Assembly (NCBI GenBank): GCA_020736575.1
Contig: JAGPYM010000007.1
Coordinates: 1,054,001-1,118,000, forward strand
DNA length: 64,000 nucleotides
Reading direction: 5' to 3'
Source: Thelonectria olida
Lineage: Eukaryota; Ascomycota; Sordariomycetes; Hypocreales; Nectriaceae
Below the pieces are notes generated by a model. That model was not told where the DNA came from. It saw nothing but the letters and a program-made list of their open reading frames with translations, and did no database searches. Positions 53,075 through 64,000 of the stretch are shown here, piece by piece (the first letter of the stretch is position 1; every line of letters begins with the position of its first letter). A program made the position numbers and the translations under genes.

Positions 53075-55808
53075 ATGGGCGCGAGCGACTCAAAGCTCGT
53101 TTTCAAGCGAGGTATTTTTCGTCTGTCCGAGGAGCGTCACATCCCAGCCGACGACACTTATTGGACCGCTGTACTGCTACCCGTCTCCCCACCTGGACAA
53201 CCCATCATGCTGACTAGGGATTAGTTTTGGGAGCTGCCCGAGTCATCAGAGGATGTCTTCAGTTTATTCACAGCAGCCGATATCCGTCGAACGAGAGATC
53301 GTGCCCTCGAAAATCTCGAAACCCTCATCCTCGCCGTCACTTCGCGATTGTTCCGACTACGTCATCATCCATCATTTCCCGACCCCGAGCTTGCATCTGA
53401 ACAAGAGGCACTGAATTGCATTCGAGTTCTCACCCGAATCCTACCGTTTCTCTACGAAAAAGACTCCCTAGCCTCTTGGGAAGAAAAGTTCTTTTGGGGT
53501 CAACGAAGAAAACGAACTCGCCAGTCGGCCATTGCCAACGAGGTGCTCTTCGACGAAGCCGATGATGATGGTGATGGGAAGACTGAGAGCCCCGAATTCG
53601 AGGATGTGAAGCCATTGGCAGAAGAGTTGGTTGATACACTGGTCGACTTACTATTCTTCACTCAACTCACTCTACCTCCTCAGACCAATGGAAAGTCAAA
53701 GGTCACCTATGCGATCTGGCAGAGTGGTGTGGGGTGCAACACGGCTGTTGCGACCACCAAGGAGTACGAGAGTAATCGGTCTGAGATCCTGCGCCTTCTC
53801 TTGACTCTATCAGGTCAGAGCATGTACATGACCGCAGGAGTTCTTCCACAACGAGGAGTGCGGGCCTTGACCCATCTCTGCACGTGTCCTGACAAACAGA
53901 TTGTGCTTTCAGTTCTGTGCTCTCTGCTGAACACGGTGCGGCGATCCATATATCCTGTTGAAAACATCACTAACAAGATCATTGTAGGCACTAAAGTATA
54001 ACCCTGCTAGCTGGCGTGTGCCCTATAATACGTTGGTATTTAAAGATGGAAAGCAAATGCTCGTTACATATTCCTTGCAGTTTCTGTTGGTGCTGCTTTT
54101 ATACCCCATTCCAGAGACGCCAACCAACCCATCGCCCAAGAACTTTTACCGACACTTCCTCGGGCGCCTGCACCGACCTCAGGACTTCCATTTTATTGTT
54201 GATGGGATGACCAGGGTACTCAATCAGCCGCTCCAAGAAAAGACTTCATACCTCCCTGGATCGCAATCATCTGGTAATTTCGCGCCAGAGACACTCATGC
54301 TGTTCTGGGAGGTAACTCAGTGCAATAAGCGATTCCGATCTTTTATCATTGATACTGAAAGAGCGCACGATTTTGTCATCCTGACGCTGTTTTACGCATT
54401 AGAGTACAAGAATGACGCAGCGAAACAAGGCGTGGTCCGCATGTGCGCATTTCTGCTGCAGACTCTCAGCGTGGAGACCAACTTTGGTGTCAACTTGAAC
54501 AAGTACTTTGAAGGTCAAGACAGCCTTCCTGTTTCCATTCGCGTCCCAGGTTTCAGGGGCACATATGCTGACTTCTTGATTCACTCGATTTACACCCTCA
54601 TCACGACGAGCCAAGGGAGGTTGAATGCGATATACCCGGCCCTGCTGGCGGTGATTAACAATATCGCGCCATCTCTTGAAGGCCTAAGCAGCAGCAGCAG
54701 CTCGAAGCTCTTACAGCTCTTCTCCTCGATGTCGTCCCCTTCATTCCTGCTGGCCAACGACTCGAACCATAACCTTCTGCACTCCTTACTGGAGTCAATC
54801 AGCGCAATAGTCGAAAATAAGTACTCCAAGAATCCTGAGTTGGTTTTTGTAATCTTGAAAAACAAGAAGCGAATCGAAGCCCTTCGCTCATTCACGCTGG
54901 AGAGCGGACAGGACGAGATTGAGCGGAGAAACAGAAGGAGAAAAGATTCTGGTGGCCAGATTGACCCATTTGATACTGGTTCTGTTCGGAGCTCGGTCGA
55001 CAGTGGAAGAAGCCCGACGGTTTCGCAACCTCGACCGTCGGGTTTGGAGGAGGTTCCAGAGGATGGAGCATTTGCCATTGGAGACGATGAGGACGATAGC
55101 GATGATGAACGTCAACCGACGCCTGCGCGGTCTACCTCAAGCGAGAATCAATCTCAAACGTCATCGACACCTAATGCCGAGGGAGCGCTACCTACTCAGC
55201 TGCGCGGCATGTCGGAGAAAGCTCGAGGGAAAATGCCAGCAGGCATCCCAAGTTTCTCGCGTCAAAATAGCACTACCAGCCTCGCAGCGCACTCGATATC
55301 GGGTCAATCGCAGACTGGCACATTTGAGCCAACAGGGAACTGGATTGACAGCTGGCTACCAGAGTTGCCTCTCCACACAATCCTTGCAGTCATTCAGCAA
55401 GTGTCTGCCTTGCTTCCGCGTCAGGATTTGACAAGTGACTTGCCCACGACTGAAACACTACAACGAATCTCGGAGATGAAGATTGTGGGCATTGAGCCCT
55501 CGCCGCCGCGGGTGCACTCATTCGAATGGTCTCCATTGGCGCTGGGATGGTACGAATCGCTCTTATGGGGTGTTGTGTTCACGGGCGAGATGCAGGTCGC
55601 CAAGGGATCCATGGGGATCTGGAATGGAACTGCCATCAAGCTTTTCCGTGTGCAAGAAACGGCAGCTGAAGGCCCAACTTTCACATCTCCTCGGGGCGCA
55701 GTTGATGCGGTAGGAAGCAACCTTGTGTCACGGCTGGGTCAGATGAACCTTCGGGGAGCGGGAGGAGCACAGCCGCATTCACAACCTCCTCAGCAGCCGC
55801 ATCCCTAG
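53075..55808 (+). CDS. HID1: HID1-like Golgi trafficking protein, 875 aa
   Basis: Three exons: 53075-53170, 53225-53935, 53988-55808. The first junction (donor GTACTG, acceptor GATTAG) joins DDTYWTA to FWELPES. The second (donor GTGCGG, branch CACTAAC, acceptor TGTAG) joins CSLLNT to ALKYNPASW; both are phase 0. Donors are weaker than in the neighbours, yet the protein reads through without loss. The N-terminus MGASDSKLVFK begins with Met-Gly-Ala and Ser at position 4, a possible N-myristoylation signal as in animal HID-1. HID-1 proteins work at the trans-Golgi network in sorting of vesicle cargo. Conserved blocks are FWELPESSEDVFSLF, NCIRVLTRILPFLYE, SWRVPYNTLVF, and FWEVTQCNKRF. A Ser-rich disordered insert lies at about 560-710, before a final helical part (SWLPELPLHTILAVIQQVS). 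Confidence 0.9.
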
Positions 55809-56770
55809 TGGAGAAGCAGTTCGTGGAAGGTGGAAGCCTAACTACAGTACAGTATACATGATCTGCAAGGTTCGGAAGCATTGAGGCGTTTAGGACTGGA
55901 GGACTTTGCTACAGGGAACTTGGGCGTTGGGAGGTTCTGCGATTGTTATTGGAAGTGTTTTCGGATATAGGGTTTAACTTGGCAGAAGCAAGCAAACAAG
56001 ATGGATGGTCTGGGCCCGTGTAAATGGAGGTGATCAAAGCTGAATTATGCGCGGCTGCAGTAGCCCACTCAAAGAGAGCTCAGCCCATAGTGCTTCATGC
56101 ATAGCAGCACTGAATATTGATTATTATTATGCTCGTTATTACGCAGGCTTGGTGGTGTTTCACATGCCCAACTCGTCGACCTCCTTGCAAGGGCCCCATG
56201 CAGCGAGTCAAACGCAATCAGAGGCAGTCCACTAATTACTGGGATCCCTGGCTTGGGCTTGTGCAGAATTGCCGATTCCCTGATTTATTGTGCAGCAGAG
56301 CAGGCGAGTGAAGCCCTTGGGGCGGGAGAGGGTCTTTGGGCATGGATGCACTGGGCGAGTCAAGGATGCTTGACGGCAGAATGACGGGAAACGGGCGGCA
56401 GCTTATTAGGACTTGGGTAGTTACGAGGTACGAAGGACGAGTACAATGCAGCGCTCGTGCTTGGGGGAAGATGGAGGTTGCAATGCCCCAAAGCCACAAT
56501 GTGCCCGCGCCCGCCACGTATCCAAGTACACAACCTACTTGGTGCTTGGTGGTGTGTCCCGGTGTGTGCTGCCAAGGGGACGCTTTGTTTTGCCGATTGC
56601 CGAACGAGGCTGCCATTTCCATCTCACCTGCTTCCTGCTCGGAGACATTCTGGTGTTACGCGGCGTCTTCTTCTTCTTTTCCTCCTTCTAATTAGGCGCT
56701 CTTCATTTTCGCTCCTCCTTCACCGCGTGTGTGTGTCCTCACTTCTCAGGCAACTCCAGGCCAATTCGTC
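55809..56770. other. Intergenic region upstream of the epoxide-hydrolase-like gene
   Basis: Between HID1 and the next gene, both on the plus strand. The end is C/T-rich (56640-56740, leader-like). No supported gene. Confidence 0.5.
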
Positions 56771-58529
56771 ATGGCTGCTCGCGACGAGCATCGAGAGTAC
56801 CCCGTCGAAGGGGCTGAAGACGAGATCTTCGCATACCGAATTCATGTTAGCTTCAGCCGTTGAATATTCTAGCCGCCGTTTCTCGTTACTTGTAGCTGAC
56901 GTGGCGTGAATAGGTGTCGACAAAGTATCTTGAAATCACCCGACAGAAGCTTGAGCTCACTCGTCTCCCACACGAGCCCCGCAGCAAGGACTGGTGGGAG
57001 CCAAAGCCTCAGGTCGAGTCTTTGATCGACTTTTGGTGAGTGTGAGGCTTCTGAGAAGATATCCAAGCCACGTCTATGAATTATTACTAATTGAAGACAG
57101 GCAAGAGCATTACTCGTGGAATCAGCATGAGGAGGACTTGAACGAGACGGTGCCTCAGTTCCGCACCGGCTTCACTACTCCTCCGCCATCGACGCAAGTG
57201 AGGATTCACTTTGTCCATGCCCGGTCACCGCATCCAAACGCGGTTCCTTTGCTTTTGATACCCCCTTTTCCTTTGACCAACTTGTCCCTGATTCATCTCA
57301 TCCCGCCCATCACAAATCCTCTGGATCCCGTCACCCAGCAGCCTTTCCATCTGGTCATGCCTGCTCTGCCCGGCTTGGGCTTCAGCGACCCCTTGCCCAA
57401 CACTGCGCCGCCAATCTCTACTACGGCGGACATGCTAGATGGTTTGATGAAGAGGTTGGGCTATCCGCGCTACTTGGCCACAAATGCTGGCTCTGCGTCC
57501 ATGTCTCCGTCCTTGATCGACTGGAGGCTCATCAAGTACATCTCTCAGAACTATCTAGACTCTTGCTTGGGCGCCCATTTCATCTTACCCCCTTTCATGA
57601 ATCCAACCTTCGGAGCGTCTGCGGCTGAATGGACGAAATGGACACTCGCCAAACTTTTCAGCTCTGCTATCCTAGGATACTCAAAGGTAGACATCTCCAC
57701 ACACAAGAAAGCCAACAAGTCAAAGTCGGAGGAGAAAAGGGCCGCTTCGCCACTTGGTCAATTGAGTTATGGAGACTACGAACCGAACACGCCAGCGTAC
57801 GCTCTCTGCGACTCTCCCACGGGGTTGCTGCTCTATGTGTTGAAGATTCTCCGCACCCTTGGTCCGAAGAGGGAGCTCAAGCCCGACGACATCATCACCT
57901 TGACCCAGCTCATATGGCTCCCCGGGCCCGAGGCGGCATTGAGGTTTTGGTCGCGCTGCGCGTCTCAGATTGAGCCCGCTGAAGGCACGAAGCCGAAACG
58001 CAAGTCCAAGGTGGCCGTCACAGTGTTCCTTGGAGAGGAGGAGCAGGCGGAGCAGAAGAAGGCCCTGCCACGTCCAGCAAAGAGCCCTTATTCGTGTCCC
58101 GGTTGGGCAAAGGCCGAGTTTACCGTGGTTCACACAAACAGAGTGGCGGGAACGCCCGGGTTCATCTCGTGGGACCGACCGGACGTCATCATCGACGGAG
58201 TTCGTGGCCTCGCCAAGGCGGTTTTACAGGTGGACAACCGCATGAAACGGTTAAGCCAGTCGGGCGCCATCCCATCTCCTCAGGTCGTTGTAGAGGGTGG
58301 AAGCCCGGCACCAGCGGCGCTTTCGGGGACGACGGCGAGAGACTCGGCCGGAACGACAGCACGGCTCACACCTGAAGTTCCGGGACCAGCGCCTTCGACT
58401 CCAATATCCAAGAAGGCTGCTCCGCAAGATGGTGCGCGTGCCATCACTCCTCAGACACCGCAGGGTTCACCGAGGACACCAAGAAGCCCAAGGGAGACAG
58501 AATCCAGAGAAGGCGAAAGCTCTCGCTGA
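56771..58529 (+). CDS. Epoxide-hydrolase-like alpha/beta-hydrolase protein, catalytic motifs degenerate, 541 aa
   Basis: Three exons: 56771-56845, 56914-57035, 57101-58529. Joined they give YRIH, then VSTKYLEITRQKLELTRLPHEP, and ESLIDFW then QEHYSWNQHEEDLN. The first 150 residues match the EHN domain of microsomal-type epoxide hydrolases, including the Trp/His-rich DWWEPKPQ-like turn. In active enzymes an oxyanion motif HGWPG follows, then a nucleophile elbow with GGDxG. Here these places read LLIPPFPLTNLS and YLATNAGSASMSP, so no Asp sits at the elbow. The typical catalytic His near the C-terminus is not evident either. A related, apparently inactive group occurs in many fungi, by my recollection. 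The tail from about 440 is Ser/Pro/Thr-rich and disordered. A binding or scaffold role is possible, but unproven. Confidence 0.8.
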
Positions 58530-59034
58530 TGGAAGATCTAGGTAGCTTTCCAACCATGGCAAAATGAATAATGATGAGTGTGGTGTATGCGGCCCTGGAA
58601 GATTGTGCTAGTTGGGAAGTCTAATTTAGGGAAATAGAATCGGCTAGTTAGTATTCAATTCGATAAATAATAAAATGTTCCTTAACCTATGTACGGTTGC
58701 GAGGCTGTCACAAAGCGAAGCTCATCGGAATGTGGCTGTTGATCTGGGGAAGGCTGGTCTGTGCTAGCGGCATCGCAGAAGCTCCCCAAGCCTCAAACTC
58801 GCAAGCAGTGGACAGGTAGGTACCCACGTACATAGTCGGGCTCTCTAACCGCCACCACGTTCTTACGACGACACATAAATCCTAGCCTCAACCACGAATT
58901 TGTACCCGACAACGCCTTTTCCACTCTCGCGCGACCCAAACTCCCGCAGATAGCGAACCCCTTCTCCCTGGTCGTCCCTCCGGCGACGATGCCCTCCGAT
59001 CCAACCCACCTCTCGTGACCACCTCATCCCGAAC
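58530..59034. other. Promoter region of SEC8
   Basis: Between the epoxide-hydrolase-like gene and SEC8, both plus strand. C-rich close to the SEC8 start (58900-59034). No gene seen. Confidence 0.5.
58669..58674 (+). terminator. Candidate polyadenylation signal
   Basis: AATAAA about 140 nt after the stop of the epoxide-hydrolase-like gene, in an A/T-rich patch. Usage is inferred. Confidence 0.35.
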
Positions 59035-62000
59035 ATGTCGAACCGGTACGGCCAGTCCTACCGCGAGGGCAACGGCTACGGCAACTTTGGCCGCCCCGGC
59101 GACGACTTCCAAGATGGCGGCGGCAGCCATGGCAGTGATCGTTATGGAACGCCGCCCGCTCTCCAACCACGCGCGAGACCTTCCCCCAGCTTGCGCAGCA
59201 TCCCCTCGCGGTCCCGAGTCCAGGAAACGAATGCCGAGAAACAAATCACCCAGGTGCTAGAGCACATCAAGACGGAATGGCCTGGCATGTGCCAGGACGA
59301 TTGTGTGCCTGTCCAGCTTGCGCTGCAGCTTCTAGACAGCAGCTCCGTCGGCCGCGCCCACGACTACCGCAAGTTCCAGCAAACCCACTCGTACCTACAA
59401 GACTCCCTCAAGGGCATCGTCCACGAGCACCATCAGGGATTCAACAGTTCCATCGGTACTTTTCACAAGATCCAGGGCAGCATCCAAGCCTCCCAAAAGC
59501 GTGTCCGCGCTCTGAAGGAATCGCTGGCCAATTCCAAGGCGAGCCTGTGCACGACGGATCTTGAGCTCAAGAAGCTTTCCAAGACCTCAAATGAGTACGA
59601 TGAGCTACTCACCGTTCTCAACGAATTGGACGATCTGCGTGCCGTGCCTGATCAACTCGAAGCGCGGATATCCGAGAAGCGTTTCTTGACTGCTGTCGAG
59701 GTGTTGCAAACTGCACTGCGGAAGCTCCGAAAACCAGAATTGGACGACATTGGTGCTCTGAGTGATCTCAGGGGCTATCTTGCAAACCAAGAGACGGCGT
59801 TGATGGATATTCTGGTCGAGGAACTACATGAGCACCTCTACCTAAAATCGCCGTATTGCCAGGAAAGGTGGCAGAGTCTTGCCAAAGCCCAAGGTGTCCT
59901 CAACGAGAGCTACGACGCAAGCGCGATAACACCGTTCCACGCTGTTCTCGATTCCTTTGATGTCGAAAAGACTATTAGCGAGGATCCCATGAAGAACCCC
60001 GAAGGTGACACCTTTTATTACATTTCCTTGTTGGTCGAGTCTTTGAACAAGCTTGGACGGTTGCAAAACGCCGTTGAGACTCTAAAGCAGCGACTACCAG
60101 TTGAACTCTTTGGCATTGTCAATGAGACTATCAACGAGGTAGACCAGCGCCATCCAAGCTCTCTCCGAGGAGGATCCGCCAAGGGCGAGGGCTTGCATGT
60201 CTATGGCACACGAGAGACCCAGATGCGAGCCGACGTCATCTACGACCTGTTGTGGACACTCTACGGCAAGTTTGAAGCCATCGGCGAGGGACACCGCGTC
60301 TTTCATGAAGCTATCAAAGTCCTCATCCGTCGTGAAGGAGCCGGTAATAACAGTGCTCTCCTTGGTAGCTTCAAGGAGCTATGGAATCTTTACCAAAACG
60401 AGATTCGGTCTCTGTTGCACAATTATGTCACGACAGAGGCAGATGTTTACCAGTTTGACTCCCCCAATCCAAACAACGCACTCAATGGCAAGAAGGATGC
60501 CATGCGAGAGCACCTATTCAAATTTGCCGAGGCTGATGCCAAGTCTACCGATATGGTGACAGAATTTGACGCCCTAGAGGGGATCATCCAGGCAGCTGTC
60601 CCCGGCTTAGGCAGCCGAAAGAATGACAAGAAGAGCCGGTTGGCGCTTGACGGCCATCGGAGAGATGGTCCCTCGGGGTACGGAGCCAACCAGCCCACGC
60701 CTGGCTCGTACAAGTCTTTGGTAGAACCCAGCGTCTTCAACATGAGTCTGCTGCTGCCACCGACATTGGTGTTCCTACAGAGGCTCAAGGGTATCGTGCC
60801 GCCAGGATCAGATCTTGCTGCCAGCACGCTGACCACGTTCTTGGATAACTTCCTCGTCAACGTGTTCCAGCCGCAGCTCGATGAGACTCTTGCCAAGCTT
60901 AGTGATACCGTCTTTGGAGAAGCAGAGGCGTTCGCGCAAGACCCGGCCTGGAGCCAAATCTCGCGTCGACCCGTGTTCCGCGGTACCACTGCTTTCTTCG
61001 AGGTTGTGACGGCATTCTGCCGCATGCTAGGCACAATCCCGCCAGACCAAGCTCTCAGTTCGTTGATGGTCACCCAGATGATGCGATACTATGATCGTTG
61101 CTTCAGCTGGTACAAATCGCTTGTTATTCAGGCTCAGGAACAGGTGGTAGACCCAACCAATGCCAATCTGAGAGCATCTGCCCGCCTGTCTCTGGATGCT
61201 GGTGAAATCCAAGAAACGATGAAGAAGCTTTGGACGGCGGATGAGATGGACTGGGAACTGGCAGAGAACGAGGTGCATCAGTTGATCGACCTGACAAACG
61301 AGTCGCCTTTGGAAGCCAAGGATATCATTCAAGATCGTGACTCCATTTCGTCGCTGTGCCTGCTGTACACCAGCATGAAGTGGTTGGCAGTCAAGATCTC
61401 GGGTCTAAGACATATCACCATGCATGAGACGGATACGTCACGGCAGAATCTCCCTCGCCACTCTGGCCGCCGATGGACTCTAATGAACGACCCCAACAAG
61501 GCCAGCAACGACCAAAGCCCTGTCCAGCTACCGTTGACACAGGATACCGTACAGTAAGTCTTGAATTGCATAGGATTATGGGCAAAGCTAACCAAGATTC
61601 AGGGCATTCGATAGCATTGTCTCGTCATTTGAAGAGCTCGCCGGCACGGCTCTTTTGACTCTGCACATGGAAATTCGCTGCCGTATTGTGCAATCCCTGC
61701 GCGTCGTCCTATCGCCCAGCGTGGCGCCGTACCTACTAGACCAGGACGTGAACGAGCCGGATCCGCCAATCTTGAACCTCAACTCAGAGCTTGTGCTGTT
61801 TGACGAGACTATTGTCCGGTACTTGCGAGACAAGGAGATTGCCTTTATTCGCACAGGCCTGGGCCTCCTGGTCAACTGTTACCTTGTGAGCAACGCCACC
61901 ATGGCATCGCCAATGAACGCCAAGGGCTGCGGGCGAATGCAGCTCAACATCCTCGTCCTCCAGCAAAACCTCAAAAACGTCGAGGAGGGTGTCGAGCTTG

Positions 62001-62257
62001 CAAGGGCGGCAAACTACTTCTCGCTCTACGACCAAGGGGCAGACGCCATTGTGGAAAAGGCCCGCCAGGACAAGGAGCAGCAGCGCGGGAACAGCTGTCG
62101 AGACGCCGAGCACTTTTCGTACGACGAGCTCAAGGCACTAGTAGAGCTGTGTTATAGCGAGCAGCTGGCGAATCCGGAGCGTGGCATTTCGGCGGCGGCG
62201 AAGCGGCAGATGGCGGATAAGTTGCTGGGGTTGAGCGAGCATATGTGGCAGACTTAG
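59035..62257 (+). CDS. SEC8: Exocyst subunit Sec8, 1057 aa
   Basis: Two exons, 59035-61553 and 61603-62257. The intron (donor GTAAGT, branch GCTAACC, acceptor TTCAG) joins DTVQ to AFDSIV in phase 2. Sec8 is part of the eight-subunit exocyst, which tethers secretory vesicles to the plasma membrane at the hyphal tip. The first 70 residues are Gly/Ser/Pro-rich and disordered. The Sec8 N-terminal helical block starts near 75 (EKQITQVLEHIKTEWPGM), followed by FQQTHSYLQDSLKGIVHEHHQGFN and QGSIQASQKRVRALKESL. The C-terminal helical CATCHR part includes RAVPDQLEARISEKRF, AVETLKQRLPVELFGIVNETI and the block around MSLLLPPTLVFLQRL. The start MSNRYGQSYREG is the first ATG after the promoter and fits fungal Sec8. 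Confidence 0.95.
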
Positions 62258-62572
62258 ATGATGCTTGTGAACTGTGGGAAATGTTTGAGTGTTGCATTCA
62301 TGGCAGGGCATTATATGAGTGCACGAGATCAAGTTCAAGTGGTTGGGTTCAGTAGCACGGCGTAATGAGACGGTATTGCAATTACTCGGGCTGAGGATGT
62401 TTGCGTTTTCACATCAGAACTATTCCTTTGAAAAGACAAGCGTGCTCACTTGAACACAAGGTGCTTATTCTGGGCTCACTTTTTTATTCCTTGATATACT
62501 ACAAGTGTTGTTGAACTCCCATCTCAAACATGGCTTCTCTTCGCCAAGTCGACACAGAGACCGAAATGGTCC
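62258..62572. other. Convergent 3' intergenic stretch
   Basis: Between SEC8 (+) and the GH43 gene (-). No feature seen. Confidence 0.5.
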
Positions 62573-64000
62573 TTATGACGCTGTAGGAGCGAGAGCCTCC
62601 CATTCCTTCACACCAACGCCACCAAACTGGCCGCTGCTTCCCGACGCAGTAAGGACAGCTCGAAGAGAAGTTGTTTTGATCTGAGAAAAGCCAACTTCCG
62701 CCGGGTCGTCCGTAACATCCGTAGGATATGCACCCTCCGCGTCCACTGCCACCCACGAGCCGCTGTCGTCCTTGTACTCGACAACCCATTTCGCAGGCGG
62801 CGGGACCCCGACGTTGGAGCCAGCAGCCTGGTCCGCGAAGAAGGCCACTCTCGTTCCGTTCAGCGTCACGGTTTCGTTCCACGTCAAGACGAGCGTGCTC
62901 GTCTCCGGGGACGCATCGCCGTTGTACGACGACCAGTAGTCCGGCGGCAGTGGGTTGCTGGGGATCTTGCCATCGTTGAGCGACGCCGTCCAGTACTGGA
63001 TCGGCGTCGTCTTGACCGAGCTCGCCTCGGCCTTGAGAGCCACGTTGCGGGTCGGTGCGGCTGCGGCTCCGGCGCGGTGCGTCTGGACAACTTTGTTGAT
63101 GGCGGGCGGCGACTGGCTGTCGTCCCAGGTCAATTCGTCAAAGGCAACGCTGCGGCGGAAGTGCCCGCCGTCGGTGGCGTCAGCCGTGTGGTAGACCAGA
63201 TACCACTTCTCGCCGAGCTTGACGGCGCCGGAGTGCGATGTGGTTGACGATACGATGCCCAGTAGGACGCCTTGGAACGTCCACGGGCCGAGGGGCGAAG
63301 AGGACGTCCCGTAGGCGATGCAGGCGTGGTATGAGGTCGGCGTGCACGGCGAGTCGGCGCCGGCGTTGTTCGCGGCGTAGAGCATGTAGTATGTGTCGCC
63401 GCGCTTCATGAGCCAGGGAGCTTCAAAGAAGCCGTCCAGAGATGAGACAACGGTCGCGTCCGACTTGATGGTGACCATGTCGGAACCCAATTCGTAGCCA
63501 CGCAGCTCGCCAAAGGTTCCCTCATAGATGTACACTTTGCCGTCGTCGTCGACGAGGACAGTCGGGTCGATGTTTTGGATGCTGTTGGCCTCGGGGACTG
63601 ACTGGGACAGAATCGGACCGGCAGGGTGGGCATCCGTGTAAGGGCCGAGGGGAGAGGAGGCGACGGCAACGCCAATGGCGAACTTGTCCGAGGCGGTTGA
63701 GGCGGCTTCGGTGACGGGCGCGTACAAGTAGAACTTGTCGTCTTGGCCCTGGACGACTTGAGCCGCGTACGCAGTCCCCTGGGCTGCCCATGCAAAAACA
63801 TCTTCTGGCCGGGCGATATCAGGATGCAGAGTCCAGCTTGAGCCAGCGGGGTCTGGCGATTGGCCGACAAAAATCTGCCACTCGCTCATGACGAAGGAGT
63901 TGTCGTCCTGGGGGGCTTCATCGCGGCCTGAGAGTATGTACAGAGTGTCGTTGACGACCAGCGGTGCGGGATCGGCCGAGTAGTAGGATCCATCTGCGAG
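62573..64000 (-). CDS. GH43-family glycosidase, 3' part, with a C-terminal beta domain
   Basis: The 5' end runs off the window. The frame is open to base 64000 (LADGSYYSADPAPLVVND), giving 475 residues so far. The five-bladed beta-propeller of GH43 is visible: ADPAPLVVNDTLYI with the catalytic-base Asp, IDPTVLVDDDGKVYIYEG with the pKa-modulating Asp, and FFEAPWLMKRGDTYYMLYA with the likely acid Glu. The blade motif HSGAVKLGEKWYLVYHT follows. The C-terminal 165 residues (from RNVALKAEASSVK) look like a galactose-binding-type carbohydrate-binding beta domain: YWTASLNDG, WSSYNGDASPETSTLVLTWNE and FGGVGVKEWEAL. GH43 enzymes act on arabinan, xylan or galactan in plant cell wall; specificity is not readable here. 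A signal peptide, if any, is outside the window. Confidence 0.9.
   Translation of the reverse strand, partial: LADGSYYSADPAPLVVNDTLYILSGRDEAPQDDNSFVMSEWQIFVGQSPDPAGSSWTLHPDIARPEDVFAWAAQGTAYAAQVVQGQDDKFYLYAPVTEAASTASDKFAIGVAVASSPLGPYTDAHPAGPILSQSVPEANSIQNIDPTVLVDDDGKVYIYEGTFGELRGYELGSDMVTIKSDATVVSSLDGFFEAPWLMKRGDTYYMLYAANNAGADSPCTPTSYHACIAYGTSSSPLGPWTFQGVLLGIVSSTTSHSGAVKLGEKWYLVYHTADATDGGHFRRSVAFDELTWDDSQSPPAINKVVQTHRAGAAAAPTRNVALKAEASSVKTTPIQYWTASLNDGKIPSNPLPPDYWSSYNGDASPETSTLVLTWNETVTLNGTRVAFFADQAAGSNVGVPPPAKWVVEYKDDSGSWVAVDAEGAYPTDVTDDPAEVGFSQIKTTSLRAVLTASGSSGQFGGVGVKEWEALAPTAS

Overview
The window is nuclear DNA from a filamentous ascomycete, most likely a Sordariomycete and perhaps a member of the Hypocreales. 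That placement is my inference from the overall look of the proteins. No phylogeny could be run. The fungal signs are direct: genes are split by short introns (about 45-190 bp) with GT/GC donors, CTAAC- or CTGAC-type branch sites and CAG/TAG acceptors. Coding exons are rich in G/C-ending codons, leaders are pyrimidine-rich, and there are no operons. I reconstructed 21 protein-coding genes, two of them cut by the window edges. I joined exons by checking donor, branch site, acceptor and reading phase at every junction. I found no tRNA, rRNA, CRISPR array, transposon or RIP-degraded repeat.

Layout. 1-4083: the end of a GPI-anchored GH76 mannanase-like wall protein, a DUF4188 protein, then a 2 kb gap. 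4084-17561: a DUF4048 protein, a large accessory ATP-dependent DNA ligase, an isopenicillin-N-synthase-like 2OG/Fe(II) oxygenase, and MKT1. 18207-33467: a secreted ferritin-like protein, SSD1 (gul-1), GLE1, the SNARE TLG1 and a METTL25-like methyltransferase. 37078-45608: a CASTOR/GATS-like ACT-domain protein, YIH1/IMPACT, VMA1 (vacuolar ATPase subunit A) and a flavin-containing monooxygenase. 46400-64000: a secreted acid-sphingomyelinase-like phosphodiesterase, PET127, HID1, an epoxide-hydrolase-like pseudoenzyme, SEC8, and the edge of a GH43 glycosidase.

Most of this is conserved housekeeping: RNA fate (SSD1, MKT1, GLE1, PET127), membrane traffic and the vacuole (TLG1, HID1, SEC8, VMA1), and nutrient sensing (CASTOR-like, YIH1). 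A few secreted or accessory enzymes are scattered between. Although oxygenases and a monooxygenase occur, there is no polyketide, peptide or terpene synthase, so I do not call a secondary-metabolite cluster.

I do not see an unmistakable new system. The points most worth a second look are: the repeat-bearing ligase with a GC-AG intron and a doublet of TCATGTGAC upstream; the tail-to-tail pair of putative amino-acid-sensing genes; the epoxide-hydrolase-like protein that has lost its catalytic motifs; the long open leader upstream of VMA1; and several very small exons (9, 17, 22, 24, 31 and 40 nt) that automatic gene finders tend to miss.
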